11,425 nucleotides of DNA. Origin: Planctomycetota bacterium. GTDB lineage: Bacteria > Planctomycetota > Phycisphaerae > UBA1845 > PWPN01. A model generated the notes under the pieces. That model saw only the letters and a list, made by a program, of their open reading frames with translations, ran no database searches and had not been told where the DNA came from. Positions 1-6,638 of this stretch are shown in pieces. The stretch covers positions 2,987,592 to 2,999,016 of the forward strand of contig CP070790.1 in the NCBI GenBank assembly GCA_020346805.1, read 5' to 3'. Position 1 is the stretch's first letter. The number at the start of each line of letters is the position of its first letter. The translations under genes were made by a program, and so were the position numbers.

Positions 1-992
1 ATCGCCTTTAACTGACCGTAAGTCTCTTCGAGTTGGTTAAAGTAGTGTTTCGTTTGGGATTCGGATTCGTGAATAACGCCACGGTGAACGTGCCAGGAAA
101 GCTCTACCATACGTTTTATCAAACGCCGAATCCCATCGATTTCTCCCCGCCTCTCCAGTCCCACCAGCGTCGGGGCGGCCGAACCCATATGATCCAGGGA
201 TAGAAAAACATCCAGCAATGTACCTGTCGAATTATTGGCCGCTTCCCAGTCCTGCTCCTCAACCGCCCTTGACAGCCTGCTGAAAGATGTATCCGCCCGT
301 GTAACCTCGACTAAGACCACCGACTCCGTCTGCTGCATCCGAGTAAGCCCCGGTAATTGATAGTATGAAAATACAACCGAAAGCGAAACCAAGCAAACCA
401 GCAGTAACATCACCAGCGATCCCAACGTCCCGAAAGTCATTCGGATAATGGATTTATTCTCGCTTCGGCACTTCCATTCAAAAATACCCCAACCCGCTGC
501 AATTATTGCCACCCAGATGTACCACGTATCAACCAATATTCGAATCCACCGGAAAACCGATTTAAATATTTCCGGACTCTGTCGTCCTAGTATCTCATAT
601 TCATGGACCAACCTGGGAAAAACCGCGACCACCAGAGCGGATATAAGAATCACTTCCACCGCAATAACCATCGCCAACATCAAATGGGCAACAAAACTCC
701 ATTTCCATCCCGACTTCATGGTTATCTCCTTCCAATCCATCGCCTTTTCGATCAGCAGCCCTACCAGACTCCGCCCGTAAACCGCCTCCAGTCCTTCACG
801 CACCATCTCCGGCTTGCCGAATTCCTCGATCACCTTTCGGGACGCCTCCTCCCGCGACAAGCCGGCCGATACCTGCCTTTCAATCGCCTCGCTGAGGTGC
901 TCGCGAAGTTCCTCGCGAATATGTCGCCGAAGAGATGACGAACCGCTCAGGCTGCGACATACATGATCCAGATAATGTTCCACGTCATTCAT
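1..992 (-). CDS. Membrane protein with N-terminal permease-prefix domain (partial, runs off the left edge)
   Basis: The frame is open for 330 codons from the ATG at 992 to the window edge without a stop, so the C-terminus is missing. Residues about 3-72 are charged and helical, with the pattern LRRHIREELREHL, then GLSREEA and EEFGKPEMV. This resembles the permease-prefix/HAAS-like domain commonly encoded next to PadR regulators. Hydrophobic segments at about 99-125, 151-171 and 184-211 look like three membrane helices. The remaining 120 or so residues are polar and helical, possibly a sensor or binding part outside the membrane. The start overlaps the padR-like stop as ATGA, which indicates translational coupling. 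In most relatives the prefix precedes an ABC-permease domain; here the visible part shows no such domain, so the role is unknown. Membrane location and PadR partnership are inferred; the open frame and overlap are seen directly. Confidence 0.8.
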   Translation of the reverse strand, partial: MNDVEHYLDHVCRSLSGSSSLRRHIREELREHLSEAIERQVSAGLSREEASRKVIEEFGKPEMVREGLEAVYGRSLVGLLIEKAMDWKEITMKSGWKWSFVAHLMLAMVIAVEVILISALVVAVFPRLVHEYEILGRQSPEIFKSVFRWIRILVDTWYIWVAIIAAGWGIFEWKCRSENKSIIRMTFGTLGSLVMLLLVCLVSLSVVFSYYQLPGLTRMQQTESVVLVEVTRADTSFSRLSRAVEEQDWEAANNSTGTLLDVFLSLDHMGSAAPTLVGLERRGEIDGIRRLIKRMVELSWHVHRGVIHESESQTKHYFNQLEETYGQLKA

Positions 993-1321
993 TTGGATTT
1001 CTCCAGAACTTGATTGACGGCCCGGCACAACTGACCCCAGGATTCGCTCTTTTCCACCAGGACTGCACGCCCCCCTTTGGTCAGGTGGTAGTATTTCCGC
1101 CGACGTTCCCCCGGCTTACCCTGCCATTGACCCCGAATCAATCCATCCTTTTCCAACTTATGCAGGCTCGGATACAGCGATCCTTCCTTCCAATCAAACG
1201 CCCCCCCCGTATCCTGCCCTACCGTAGTGGCAATCTCATAGCCGTACATCGGCTTGCGGCTCAGCAGCGACAGGATCAGCAGCGAAAGCGTGCCCTTAAT
1301 CAGCTCCGTATCCATGCCCAT
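989..1321 (-). CDS. PadR family transcriptional regulator
   Basis: This is a 110-residue protein with the full PadR winged-helix signature: LSLLILSLL (12-20), a P-MYGYEI block (24-30), EGSLYPSLHKLEKDGLI (46-62) and RRRKYYHLTKGG (73-84). Length and order match the short PadR subfamily, which lacks a large C-terminal ligand domain. Such proteins bind inverted repeats and usually repress themselves and a neighbouring membrane protein or transporter. The ATG at 1321 is preferred because AGAGG lies six bases upstream; a second ATG at 1315 would be too far from it. The stop overlaps the start of the downstream membrane gene (ATGA). A strong promoter and two palindromes lie directly upstream. Codons 38-41 contain a run of eight G that could slip. 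Family assignment is firm; the inducing signal is unknown. Confidence 0.92.
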   Translation of the reverse strand: MGMDTELIKGTLSLLILSLLSRKPMYGYEIATTVGQDTGGAFDWKEGSLYPSLHKLEKDGLIRGQWQGKPGERRRKYYHLTKGGRAVLVEKSESWGQLCRAVNQVLEKSK

Positions 1322-1341
1322 AAATCGCCTCTGGTATAAAT

Positions 1342-1371
1342 CATAGAATCCCTATGCATAGGACTCCTATG
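1342..1371. promoter_or_regulatory. Tandem palindromic operator, probably for the PadR-like protein
   Basis: Two adjacent 15-base units each have the form CATAG-N5-CTATG: 1342-1356 and 1357-1371. The second is a perfect palindrome around one base (CATAGGA-C-TCCTATG). Their junction creates another perfect 12-base palindrome, CCTATGCATAGG, at 1351-1362. The array begins one base downstream of the -10 box and covers the predicted transcription start. Binding by the PadR-like protein is inferred from position and symmetry. Confidence 0.6.
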
Positions 1372-1372
1372 T

Positions 1373-1401
1373 ATTATACCCCACGATCACCCCCCAGGCA
1401 A
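1373..1401 (-). promoter_or_regulatory. Sigma-70-like promoter of the PadR operon
   Basis: On the minus strand TTGCCT (1401-1396) and a perfect TATAAT (1378-1373) are separated by exactly 17 bases. Transcription would start near 1366, about 45 bases before the padR-like ATG. This is the best promoter match in the window. The start point falls inside the palindrome pair, a geometry suited to repression. Confidence 0.65.
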
Positions 1402-2004
1402 ATATTTTCTCGGATTTTTCACCAAAAAATTACCCGCGATTCCCCATCACCCAAGGCCTAAAGGAGATACCAGGTACTTCAAGGCTTTGCCAATCCCCCT
1501 TTTTCATCCCATTCACCTGTTCCCCTATTTTCCTCCCCTGGAGGAACACCGGACGTGTTCTATACAAGGAAGGCTCTTTGACATCTGAACACATCCTGGA
1601 TGTTTAGCCCGCCTTGGGCGGGTCGCGTGCGACGGGTTTTAAAATTCCAACGTTTCGACTTCCTGCTCTGAGTACATCGAAGGGCTTGCCCTGAGGCCCG
1701 AGTTTATATCGGGATCGAAGCGTTCGACCTTTCCTCTGCGTCTTCGCGCCTTCGCGTGAGGAAAACTAAAATACCAAACAAAGCCAACCCCTTATTTTGA
1801 CTTTTTGACGTTTTGGCCCGGCTACGGCTCGGCCCTTCGCCGAGACGAGCGTTTTGACGTTTCACTACCATGCGCAAAACAAACCCAAATCGCGAAAAAT
1901 TCGTCATAAGCGACCAAACAACAATGACTTACAGATGCTAATACCCACTAACCAAAAAGTGACACTGAACACCAACCGAACATCGCTGGGTGCCCCATCC
2001 TTGG
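1402..2004. other. Gene-free spacer rich in small dyads
   Basis: Neither strand offers a convincing gene here. The short open frames (for example 1704-1907 on minus and 1854-2054 on plus) have no recognisable domain and arise from repeat-like sequence. The part at 1402-1590 holds nothing I recognise beyond the -35 side of the PadR promoter. The part at 1591-1764 is a dense dyad cluster listed separately. The part at 1790-1865 contains two copies of TTTTGACGTTT-like sequence (about 1800-1814 and 1851-1862) flanking GC-rich segments. The rest to 2004 is unremarkable. Confidence 0.6.
1591..1764. repeat. Cluster of six short dyads, probable interspersed intergenic repeat
   Basis: Within 174 bases there are six inverted repeats: ACATCC/GGATGT (1591-1603), CCCGCC/GGCGGG with a TTG loop (1608-1622), GTCGC/GCGAC (1622-1633), AGGGC/GCCCT (1681-1692), CCCGA/TCGGG (1697-1713) and TTTCCTC/GAGGAAA (1730-1764). 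The text around GAGTACATCGAAGGGC and TGCGTCTTCGCGCCTTCGCG resembles dispersed non-coding repeats I remember from planctomycete and other environmental genomes. That family link is memory-based and untested; the dyads are seen directly. There is no transposase. Confidence 0.5.
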
Positions 2005-2031
2005 ATTGTGAAAAATCCTCTTTTTCACAAT
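2005..2031. terminator. Perfect 11-bp inverted repeat beyond the phosphatase stop, possible terminator
   Basis: ATTGTGAAAAA (2005-2015) and TTTTTCACAAT (2021-2031) are exact complements around a TCCTC loop, 26 bases past the end of the leftward phosphatase gene. Both arms end in A/T runs, so either strand could give a hairpin with a U-rich 3' arm. The stem is AT-rich and no separate T tract follows, so it may instead be a protein site or a stability hairpin. Confidence 0.4.
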
Positions 2032-2057
2032 ATAAGGGTGGGGGATTGACTTAATTC

Positions 2058-3506
2058 TCAATTCACCTTGACCTCCACGCTTCGAACCGGCGAAAACTCA
2101 TACACTACCTTGCCGTGCACGTCATGGAACCTGAATGTGATCTTGCTTTTGCCCTCCACCAGGCGGGTATTGACCGATAGGAACCCTCCTTTCGAGCGAT
2201 GAAACTTATGGTACTCAGCTATGTATCCCGTTGTACCGGCCGCGTGTTGATCGCTGACCGGCCCGCAGGAAAACTCCTGTACCCTCGTTTCCGGATGCAC
2301 CGAATGATACTGCCAATGCCGATCCCCGCAGGCCATAAAGAAATTGTCCGGTAGGTTTTTGGCCGCCCAGCGGCGGAACTCGTTGCCTTCGTGCGCAAAG
2401 GCCTTATTGGAATGATTGTCGGCCTTGCTTTTGCGATCCGGCCCGACGATCGGCGTAGGGCTGATCAGCACTTTCCAATCGGCATCACTACTGAGCAGCG
2501 TCTTTTTCACCCACGCCTTCTGCTCTGCTCCCCAGATGCTCTTGTCCGGCCCGTCCGGCATGGGATTGGGAGAACGAAAATCACGCCCCTCAACCAGCCA
2601 GACCTGCAGGCCCTTGCCCCAGCGATAGGTACGATAGGTCTTTTCGCCCATCGGCACCTGTTCTTTAAAGAGTTTTATACCTTTATCAAGAGTCATAGGC
2701 AGCATCGAGCGGGATAACTTGGTGTCCATCCCCGGCCAGTTATCATTGCAGCAGGAGTCGTGGTCGTCCTTTTCCCAATAGCCCGGCACATGAAGATGAA
2801 ACGCTATGTGCCGCGGATAACTGTACATGCGATGCCAATGATAACGGGCCAGCTCCACCGTGGTGGCTATCGGCATATCACTGTCATAATAAACCGTATC
2901 GCCGGTAGGAATGATGAACTTCGGCTTTAGCTTTCCCATAGCCTCATATATGTGGTAACCGTTGGGATGATCTAGATCCCTGTACGCCTGGCCCGTAATA
3001 ACCGTGAAGGTTACATCCCCATAGTCGTCAGGTTTTGGGGCCGTCTCAAAACTTCCATTTAGCGACCCATGCTTGGGCGAGCCGCCGGGACCTGTCGTCT
3101 CAACCGTATAGTAATATACGGTTGCAGGTTTTAAGTCATTAAGACGAAACTGGTGTGTAAAGTCAGCAGCGGCAGAAACATCAACCCAGGGTATGGTTTT
3201 GGAGTCGGCCAGGTTTCTCTGATCTCCGTATCTAAGACGCACTTTCCCGGGTGCACCGGGACAGGAACCTTCCAGTTCATTCACGATTATCTCTTCGGTC
3301 GGCTTCTTCCATTTTACCGGACGCTTTGCCTTGTAAACTATCCCATCCGCCCTTCTGCTGGCCTCCTTGGTAAGCCGCACCCAAACAATCGCCGAGCCAT
3401 CTGTCACTTCGCCGACTTTCACTCCTGTGGCCTGACGCGTATCCGGTTCTGCCACACTTGGCTGAATGACCAGTGATACGAAGCATAATAGTTTCATGCC
3501 CAGCAT
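2058..3506 (-). CDS. PhoD-like alkaline phosphatase / metallophosphoesterase, exported
   Basis: This 482-residue protein begins with a short hydrophobic leader (about 4-19, possible cleavage after SVA) and should be exported. Residues about 25-156 form a fibronectin-like PhoD N-terminal domain ending in YYYTVETTG and GSFETAP. The phosphatase domain follows: GDTVYY (202-207), KDDHD (246-250), VEGRDFRSPN (305-314), IWGAEQKAW (324-332) and CGDRHW (393-398). These correspond to the PhoD metal and active-site blocks (GD..Y, DDH, GAEQ, GD.H), so a calcium/iron-type phosphomono- or diesterase activity is expected. The ATG at 3506 is chosen because GGAGGT sits five bases upstream; MKLL at 3497 would be too distant. 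It is the last gene of a leftward run, 67 bases after the ADP-ribosylglycohydrolase gene. Substrate is not readable; phosphate scavenging is the family's usual role. Confidence 0.85.
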   Translation of the reverse strand: MLGMKLLCFVSLVIQPSVAEPDTRQATGVKVGEVTDGSAIVWVRLTKEASRRADGIVYKAKRPVKWKKPTEEIIVNELEGSCPGAPGKVRLRYGDQRNLADSKTIPWVDVSAAADFTHQFRLNDLKPATVYYYTVETTGPGGSPKHGSLNGSFETAPKPDDYGDVTFTVITGQAYRDLDHPNGYHIYEAMGKLKPKFIIPTGDTVYYDSDMPIATTVELARYHWHRMYSYPRHIAFHLHVPGYWEKDDHDSCCNDNWPGMDTKLSRSMLPMTLDKGIKLFKEQVPMGEKTYRTYRWGKGLQVWLVEGRDFRSPNPMPDGPDKSIWGAEQKAWVKKTLLSSDADWKVLISPTPIVGPDRKSKADNHSNKAFAHEGNEFRRWAAKNLPDNFFMACGDRHWQYHSVHPETRVQEFSCGPVSDQHAAGTTGYIAEYHKFHRSKGGFLSVNTRLVEGKSKITFRFHDVHGKVVYEFSPVRSVEVKVN

Positions 3507-3573
3507 TCTATACCTCCAATCTTAAATTGAATTATCCGCTTAATAACCTAAGGTCGGTTGCAGTTTGATGCAA

Positions 3574-5040
3574 CTATCTATTCTTCTCGGGCGGTTTCAG
3601 TCCGACCGCCGTAGCCTTGGCCTGTAGTCGTTCGGCAACCGGACCGTGAGCCTTGAAGACATGATTCACGATTTTTCTATACCTTAGCTTCAATATTTCA
3701 AGAGCCCTATTCCAGGCCTGCGGTTTTTGGTTACGGAAATGTTCTACTTCATCCAGGCATATAGCCAAATACGCCGAACAGGCCCGTTCTCTATCGTCAC
3801 CGGTCAGCCCCTTTTCAACCAGCGGCATAAGTTGCTTCTTTAGCTCCGGCAAACGGTCCTCGGGTAGCATCAGCCGCTCAACATTTCGCGGCCTTTGTAG
3901 GACAATCCGATAAACCCTCACCCCCTCGACGCCGATTTCCTCCCCGCCATTAGCAATAACAACTCTTTTAGCAACCTCACACAAACGATCACCGAAACGC
4001 GTAATCGTTTCATCCGTCGGCATCCCAGGCCGTCTGTTGTTGGCATAGCGGTCCACGATATTCCAGCCCTGACCGTCCATCCACTTACCCCCCTTGATCA
4101 CGCCGATAATCGTCGCTGCGGTGGCCGCATTGCAATCGGCATCCCAGCCGAAGTTGAAGGCCAGCCGATTTGTTTCCACAAAATCCCCCCCGCCGTACAA
4201 TAGAGCGCAAATCACCGACGCAGTATTAAGTTCATATCCATTACGGTCGCGCACTTCACCGTTGTACCTGGAATACTTGTCTTTAATAAACTTACGCGTT
4301 CGCCGCCAATCATCGGGATTCTGCTCCCACCACCGTCGCACGTCATTAATAATGCGACGGATCTTACTCTTTGGATCGACAGCCCGCAGACCGGCGTCAA
4401 GTATTTTCTCAATGTCAGATTCAACAAAGGCGACGGAGATCATGGCGGTAAACAATTGCGTCGTTTGAGCGGGCTCGCCGTCGATGGCTACGTGCGTGTA
4501 ATGCAATCCCAGCCTGGCCGCCGTCTGCGGCATAGCCGGTGCCACAAGACCGAACGTCTCACACAAAAACTGACCCGAAATATTGAATTCCGCCCAGGGA
4601 TTGAGCATCTCCCGGCCGGTCAAAGGCGGATCGAGTCCCAGTTCCATCAAATGTCGGGCGTATCTGTTGGCACACCAGATCTTCTCATTAATGTGGGCCC
4701 GCCACAGTTCACTGATTCTCTTGGGCGCTATGAAGCAATCTCTACCGCCTTGCATCTCTAACACATACACCCATTCGATATCCGAGTCATCATCGGTACG
4801 TGCCCCTTGGGGCAGGGATGGTGTATAGCTTTCAACATTGCCCGGCTCGTCAATAAACTTCATTTCATAAGGTAAACCGTTAAGGTTCCCCAACAGTTGG
4901 CCGAGAAGACCCCCGCGAATCTTGTCTTCCACAACTTCGACGGGAAGATCGATAAAATTACCCTTATCCCTTGGGACAACGGCACATCCCAGCAAACAAA
5001 CCATAAATGTAAACGGTATTAACTTCCTTATTTGTATCAC
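3574..5040 (-). CDS. ADP-ribosylglycohydrolase family lipoprotein
   Basis: The 488-residue product starts with a lipoprotein signal: basic IRK, a hydrophobic stretch, then lipobox LLGC with Cys19 as the lipidation site. The ADP-ribosylglycohydrolase (DraG/ARH) fold follows, with KIRGGLLGQLLG (40-51), TDDDSDIEW (82-90) and GWDADCNAATAATIIG (298-313). In DraG-type enzymes the TDD and D-x-D-T/S residues hold two metal ions; here D83, D84, D300 and D302 are kept, while Cys303 sits where Thr is usual. A region of about 180 residues after the second motif ends the protein and is unassigned. The start is GTG (5040) with GAAGGT about five bases upstream. It lies 13 bases after the golvesin-domain gene, so the two are probably co-transcribed. 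The enzyme would act outside the cytoplasm, where the substrate is unknown; classic cytosolic de-ADP-ribosylation is unlikely. Confidence 0.85.
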   Translation of the reverse strand: MIQIRKLIPFTFMVCLLGCAVVPRDKGNFIDLPVEVVEDKIRGGLLGQLLGNLNGLPYEMKFIDEPGNVESYTPSLPQGARTDDDSDIEWVYVLEMQGGRDCFIAPKRISELWRAHINEKIWCANRYARHLMELGLDPPLTGREMLNPWAEFNISGQFLCETFGLVAPAMPQTAARLGLHYTHVAIDGEPAQTTQLFTAMISVAFVESDIEKILDAGLRAVDPKSKIRRIINDVRRWWEQNPDDWRRTRKFIKDKYSRYNGEVRDRNGYELNTASVICALLYGGGDFVETNRLAFNFGWDADCNAATAATIIGVIKGGKWMDGQGWNIVDRYANNRRPGMPTDETITRFGDRLCEVAKRVVIANGGEEIGVEGVRVYRIVLQRPRNVERLMLPEDRLPELKKQLMPLVEKGLTGDDRERACSAYLAICLDEVEHFRNQKPQAWNRALEILKLRYRKIVNHVFKAHGPVAERLQAKATAVGLKPPEKNR

Positions 5041-5053
5041 TTATAACCTTCTT

Positions 5054-5626
5054 TCAAAACTCTGAGACAAGACGAACCGCATCCGCATTACAGTAACCGC
5101 CGGCACCGGTATCGGTATTAAACTCGATATAACCATCGGTACCGGTGTTAAAGGTATGACTGCCAAGCTGATACCATTGGCCGTGGCTCTGCTGAAGGTT
5201 CACATAGTAGGTGGTATCGCCTGAAGCGTCATGAACGATCACCGGTTGGGCGGCCGTCCGATTGGGATCGGCCGACCAGTAGATATATACCGTGTAGCTG
5301 CCCGTCGTCATAACCGTCGGTGTGAAACGGGCAATTCCTATATTAATCCGATCTGCAATATGGTATCGGAAATCAGGCCCATAGCACCCACTACCATCGG
5401 TCGTGTCCGCCGTACCCCACGTGCCGGCTACAATGCTGAACTCCGAGTCCAGGTTATCGATGATTATTTCCTGGGTGGGATTTGGTGTGGGAGTCGGAGT
5501 TGGACTCGGCATTGGGGTGGGAGTTGCCGTCGGCGTGGGTGCCGGCGCAGGAACCTCTGTGCAATTCGATTGGGCAATCCCTGGAATAAATGCACATAAT
5601 CCTAATATCATGCAAACCGTTTTCAT
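5054..5626 (-). CDS. Secreted golvesin C-terminal-like domain protein with Pro/Thr linker
   Basis: The protein has 190 residues in three parts. Residues 1-20 are a signal peptide (ILGLCAFIPGIAQS). Residues about 25-52 are a low-complexity Pro/Thr linker. Residues about 53-187 are a beta-rich domain beginning IIIDNLDSEFSIVAGTW and containing GSYTVYIYW and a C-terminal ADAVRLV, the pattern of the golvesin/xanthan-lyase-associated C-terminal domain. That domain is usually an accessory, probably glycan- or surface-binding, module at the end of large secreted enzymes. Here it stands alone with no catalytic part. The gene precedes the ADP-ribosylglycohydrolase gene by 13 bases, so it may supply surface attachment in trans. 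A weak ribosome site (AAGG, about ten bases upstream) is present. Function by inference only; the domain call is fairly good. Confidence 0.75.
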   Translation of the reverse strand: MKTVCMILGLCAFIPGIAQSNCTEVPAPAPTPTATPTPMPSPTPTPTPNPTQEIIIDNLDSEFSIVAGTWGTADTTDGSGCYGPDFRYHIADRINIGIARFTPTVMTTGSYTVYIYWSADPNRTAAQPVIVHDASGDTTYYVNLQQSHGQWYQLGSHTFNTGTDGYIEFNTDTGAGGYCNADAVRLVSEF

Positions 5627-5650
5627 GTTGGTTTAACCTTACATCAATCA

Positions 5651-5664
5651 CCCGATTCCTCGGG
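5651..5664. other. Small hairpin in the leader of the golvesin-domain gene
   Basis: CCCGA and TCGGG pair around a four-base loop 25 bases before the golvesin-domain ATG. On the minus strand the loop reads GGAA. The leader also has a TATTAT-like -10 candidate near 5692-5697 (minus strand) without a convincing -35 box. The surrounding 5627-5808 spacer fits no riboswitch I know. Confidence 0.3.
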
Positions 5665-5779
5665 CAAACCAGCCCGTCGCAACCGAAGGCTTATAATACG
5701 CATCCGATTTAATACATGCGCGACCTGCCTGGAATATACTCTTAAAGGAAAAGAAATTATCTCACCAACACCAAACCAC

Positions 5780-5798
5780 AAAATACTCCCTTGAGTAT
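5780..5798 (-). terminator. Possible weak terminator after EF-P
   Basis: On the minus strand ATACTC and GAGTAT (5798-5793 and 5788-5783) form a 6-bp stem with an AAGG loop, followed by TTTTG. It begins about ten bases after the EF-P stop. The stem is short and only half GC, so termination would be weak. Confidence 0.35.
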
Positions 5799-5808
5799 AA
5801 AACTCTGC

Positions 5809-6369
5809 TCAATGTTCCTTGCCGAGATATTCGCGCTTATCTATACCGACTCGTATCTTATCCCCGTTCTTGATAAACAAAGGCACCTGAACCACCAGCC
5901 CGCTGGCCAGCTTGGCCTCCTTGTAAACATTGCTGGAACCGCCGGCGTGTTCCACCGGCGCAGTCTCTGTTACCTCCAAAACCGCCGCCGGTGGTAACTG
6001 AAGGGCTACCGGTTGACCCTCCACGGTTAAAAAACGATAAGTCTCCTCTTCAACCAGAAAGTCCAGACCGTCTTCGAGAATATCTTTATTGAGCGGATAC
6101 TGCTCATACGACTCGGTATCCATAAAGACGTGTTCCTCCCCCGCAGCATAAAGGTACTGCATCTGACGAACTTCGGATGGTACCTCCTCAACCTTGCCCA
6201 GTTGGTCAAGCGTCCGTTCCCCTGTATGTCCGCTCCTGAGTGAGCGGAGCTTGATATGCACGGTCGGCTTCTGCTTGCCCGTCTGGGCCAATTGGTAATC
6301 GAGAACGGTAAACAATTCCCCTTCGTGGCGAATCACCATTCCTTTGTGAAGTCGATCGGTTATCGACAT
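5809..6369 (-). CDS. efp: Translation elongation factor P
   Basis: This 186-residue protein is full length for EF-P and spans its three beta-barrel domains: KOW-like 1-62 (LHKGMVIRHEGELFTVLDYQ), middle OB 66-125 (VFMDTESYEQYPLNKD) and C-terminal OB 128-185 (LPPAAVLEVTETAP, GLVVQVPLFIKNGDKIRV, REYLGK). EF-P enters the ribosomal E site and rescues peptidyl transfer at proline runs. The tip of the domain-I loop reads QTGKQKPT instead of KPGKGQAF; an ungapped alignment places Lys32 at the modified Lys34 of E. coli. The start at 6369 has an excellent GGAGGTGA four bases upstream. No lysine-modifying partner gene (epmA, epmB) or ymfI is beside it. It is divergent from the oxidoreductase cluster and separated from the golvesin gene by 182 bases. 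Distinguished from YeiP by length and end motifs. Confidence 0.93.
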   Translation of the reverse strand: MSITDRLHKGMVIRHEGELFTVLDYQLAQTGKQKPTVHIKLRSLRSGHTGERTLDQLGKVEEVPSEVRQMQYLYAAGEEHVFMDTESYEQYPLNKDILEDGLDFLVEEETYRFLTVEGQPVALQLPPAAVLEVTETAPVEHAGGSSNVYKEAKLASGLVVQVPLFIKNGDKIRVGIDKREYLGKEH

Positions 6370-6638
6370 TGGTCACCTCCACAAGAAGTGTATGGGCCAA
6401 CGGCTATAAAGTGTCATCTCAAATCACCGTTTCGTCAACTCACCACCCCCTTAAAAACTAACCAACCCTATGCCCCACAAACCTGGATATTTCCTCAAAA
6501 TCGGGCATAAAAAACAGATTTTTCCCTTTTGCCAACCACATTTCAGAATTCCCCTCAATCTGGTATTATATCCACGCCGCTTTTCCACTCGTCCAACTGA
6601 TTACGCAACTTACTAAGGATCGATGTAAGGAGGTTAAA
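6370..6638. promoter_or_regulatory. Divergent spacer between EF-P and the oxidoreductase cluster
   Basis: This 269-base region must hold the promoters of efp (leftward) and the first oxidoreductase (rightward). For efp, TTGACG (6438-6433, minus strand) is a good -35 box but the nearest TTTATA (6410-6405) lies 22 bases away, so the match is poor. For the rightward gene TATTAT at 6564-6569 is a plausible -10 box with no clear -35. A 7-bp inverted repeat TATGCCC/GGGCATA (6469-6475 and 6503-6509) is followed by a run of A. AAGGAGGT at 6627-6634 is the ribosome site of the first oxidoreductase. Confidence 0.45.

Noticed and set aside
448..1339. Chain of plus-strand open frames of 110-134 codons
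   Set aside because: They oppose the padR and permease-prefix genes and lack domain patterns; the minus-strand frame is continuous to the window edge.
1704..1907. Small minus-strand frame with a TRRREDAEE stretch
   Set aside because: The peptide comes from the repeat-like sequence around TTCGCGCCTTCGCG; no ribosome site or coding pattern.
2005..2031. Rex- or FNR-type binding site
   Set aside because: The TTGTGAA and TTCACAA halves are 11 bases apart, far more than the short spacing those regulators need, and the site is behind rather than before a gene.
5490..5560. Tandem repeat or CRISPR-like array in the golvesin gene
   Set aside because: It is the in-frame Pro/Thr linker, with irregular short units and no spacers.
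5627..5808. Riboswitch before the golvesin-domain gene
   Set aside because: Only one 5-bp hairpin is convincing and no known aptamer core was recognised.
5809..6369. YeiP (EF-P-like protein) instead of EF-P
   Set aside because: The loop has a lysine in place of the YeiP TARG-type tip, and the middle and C-terminal motifs match EF-P better.
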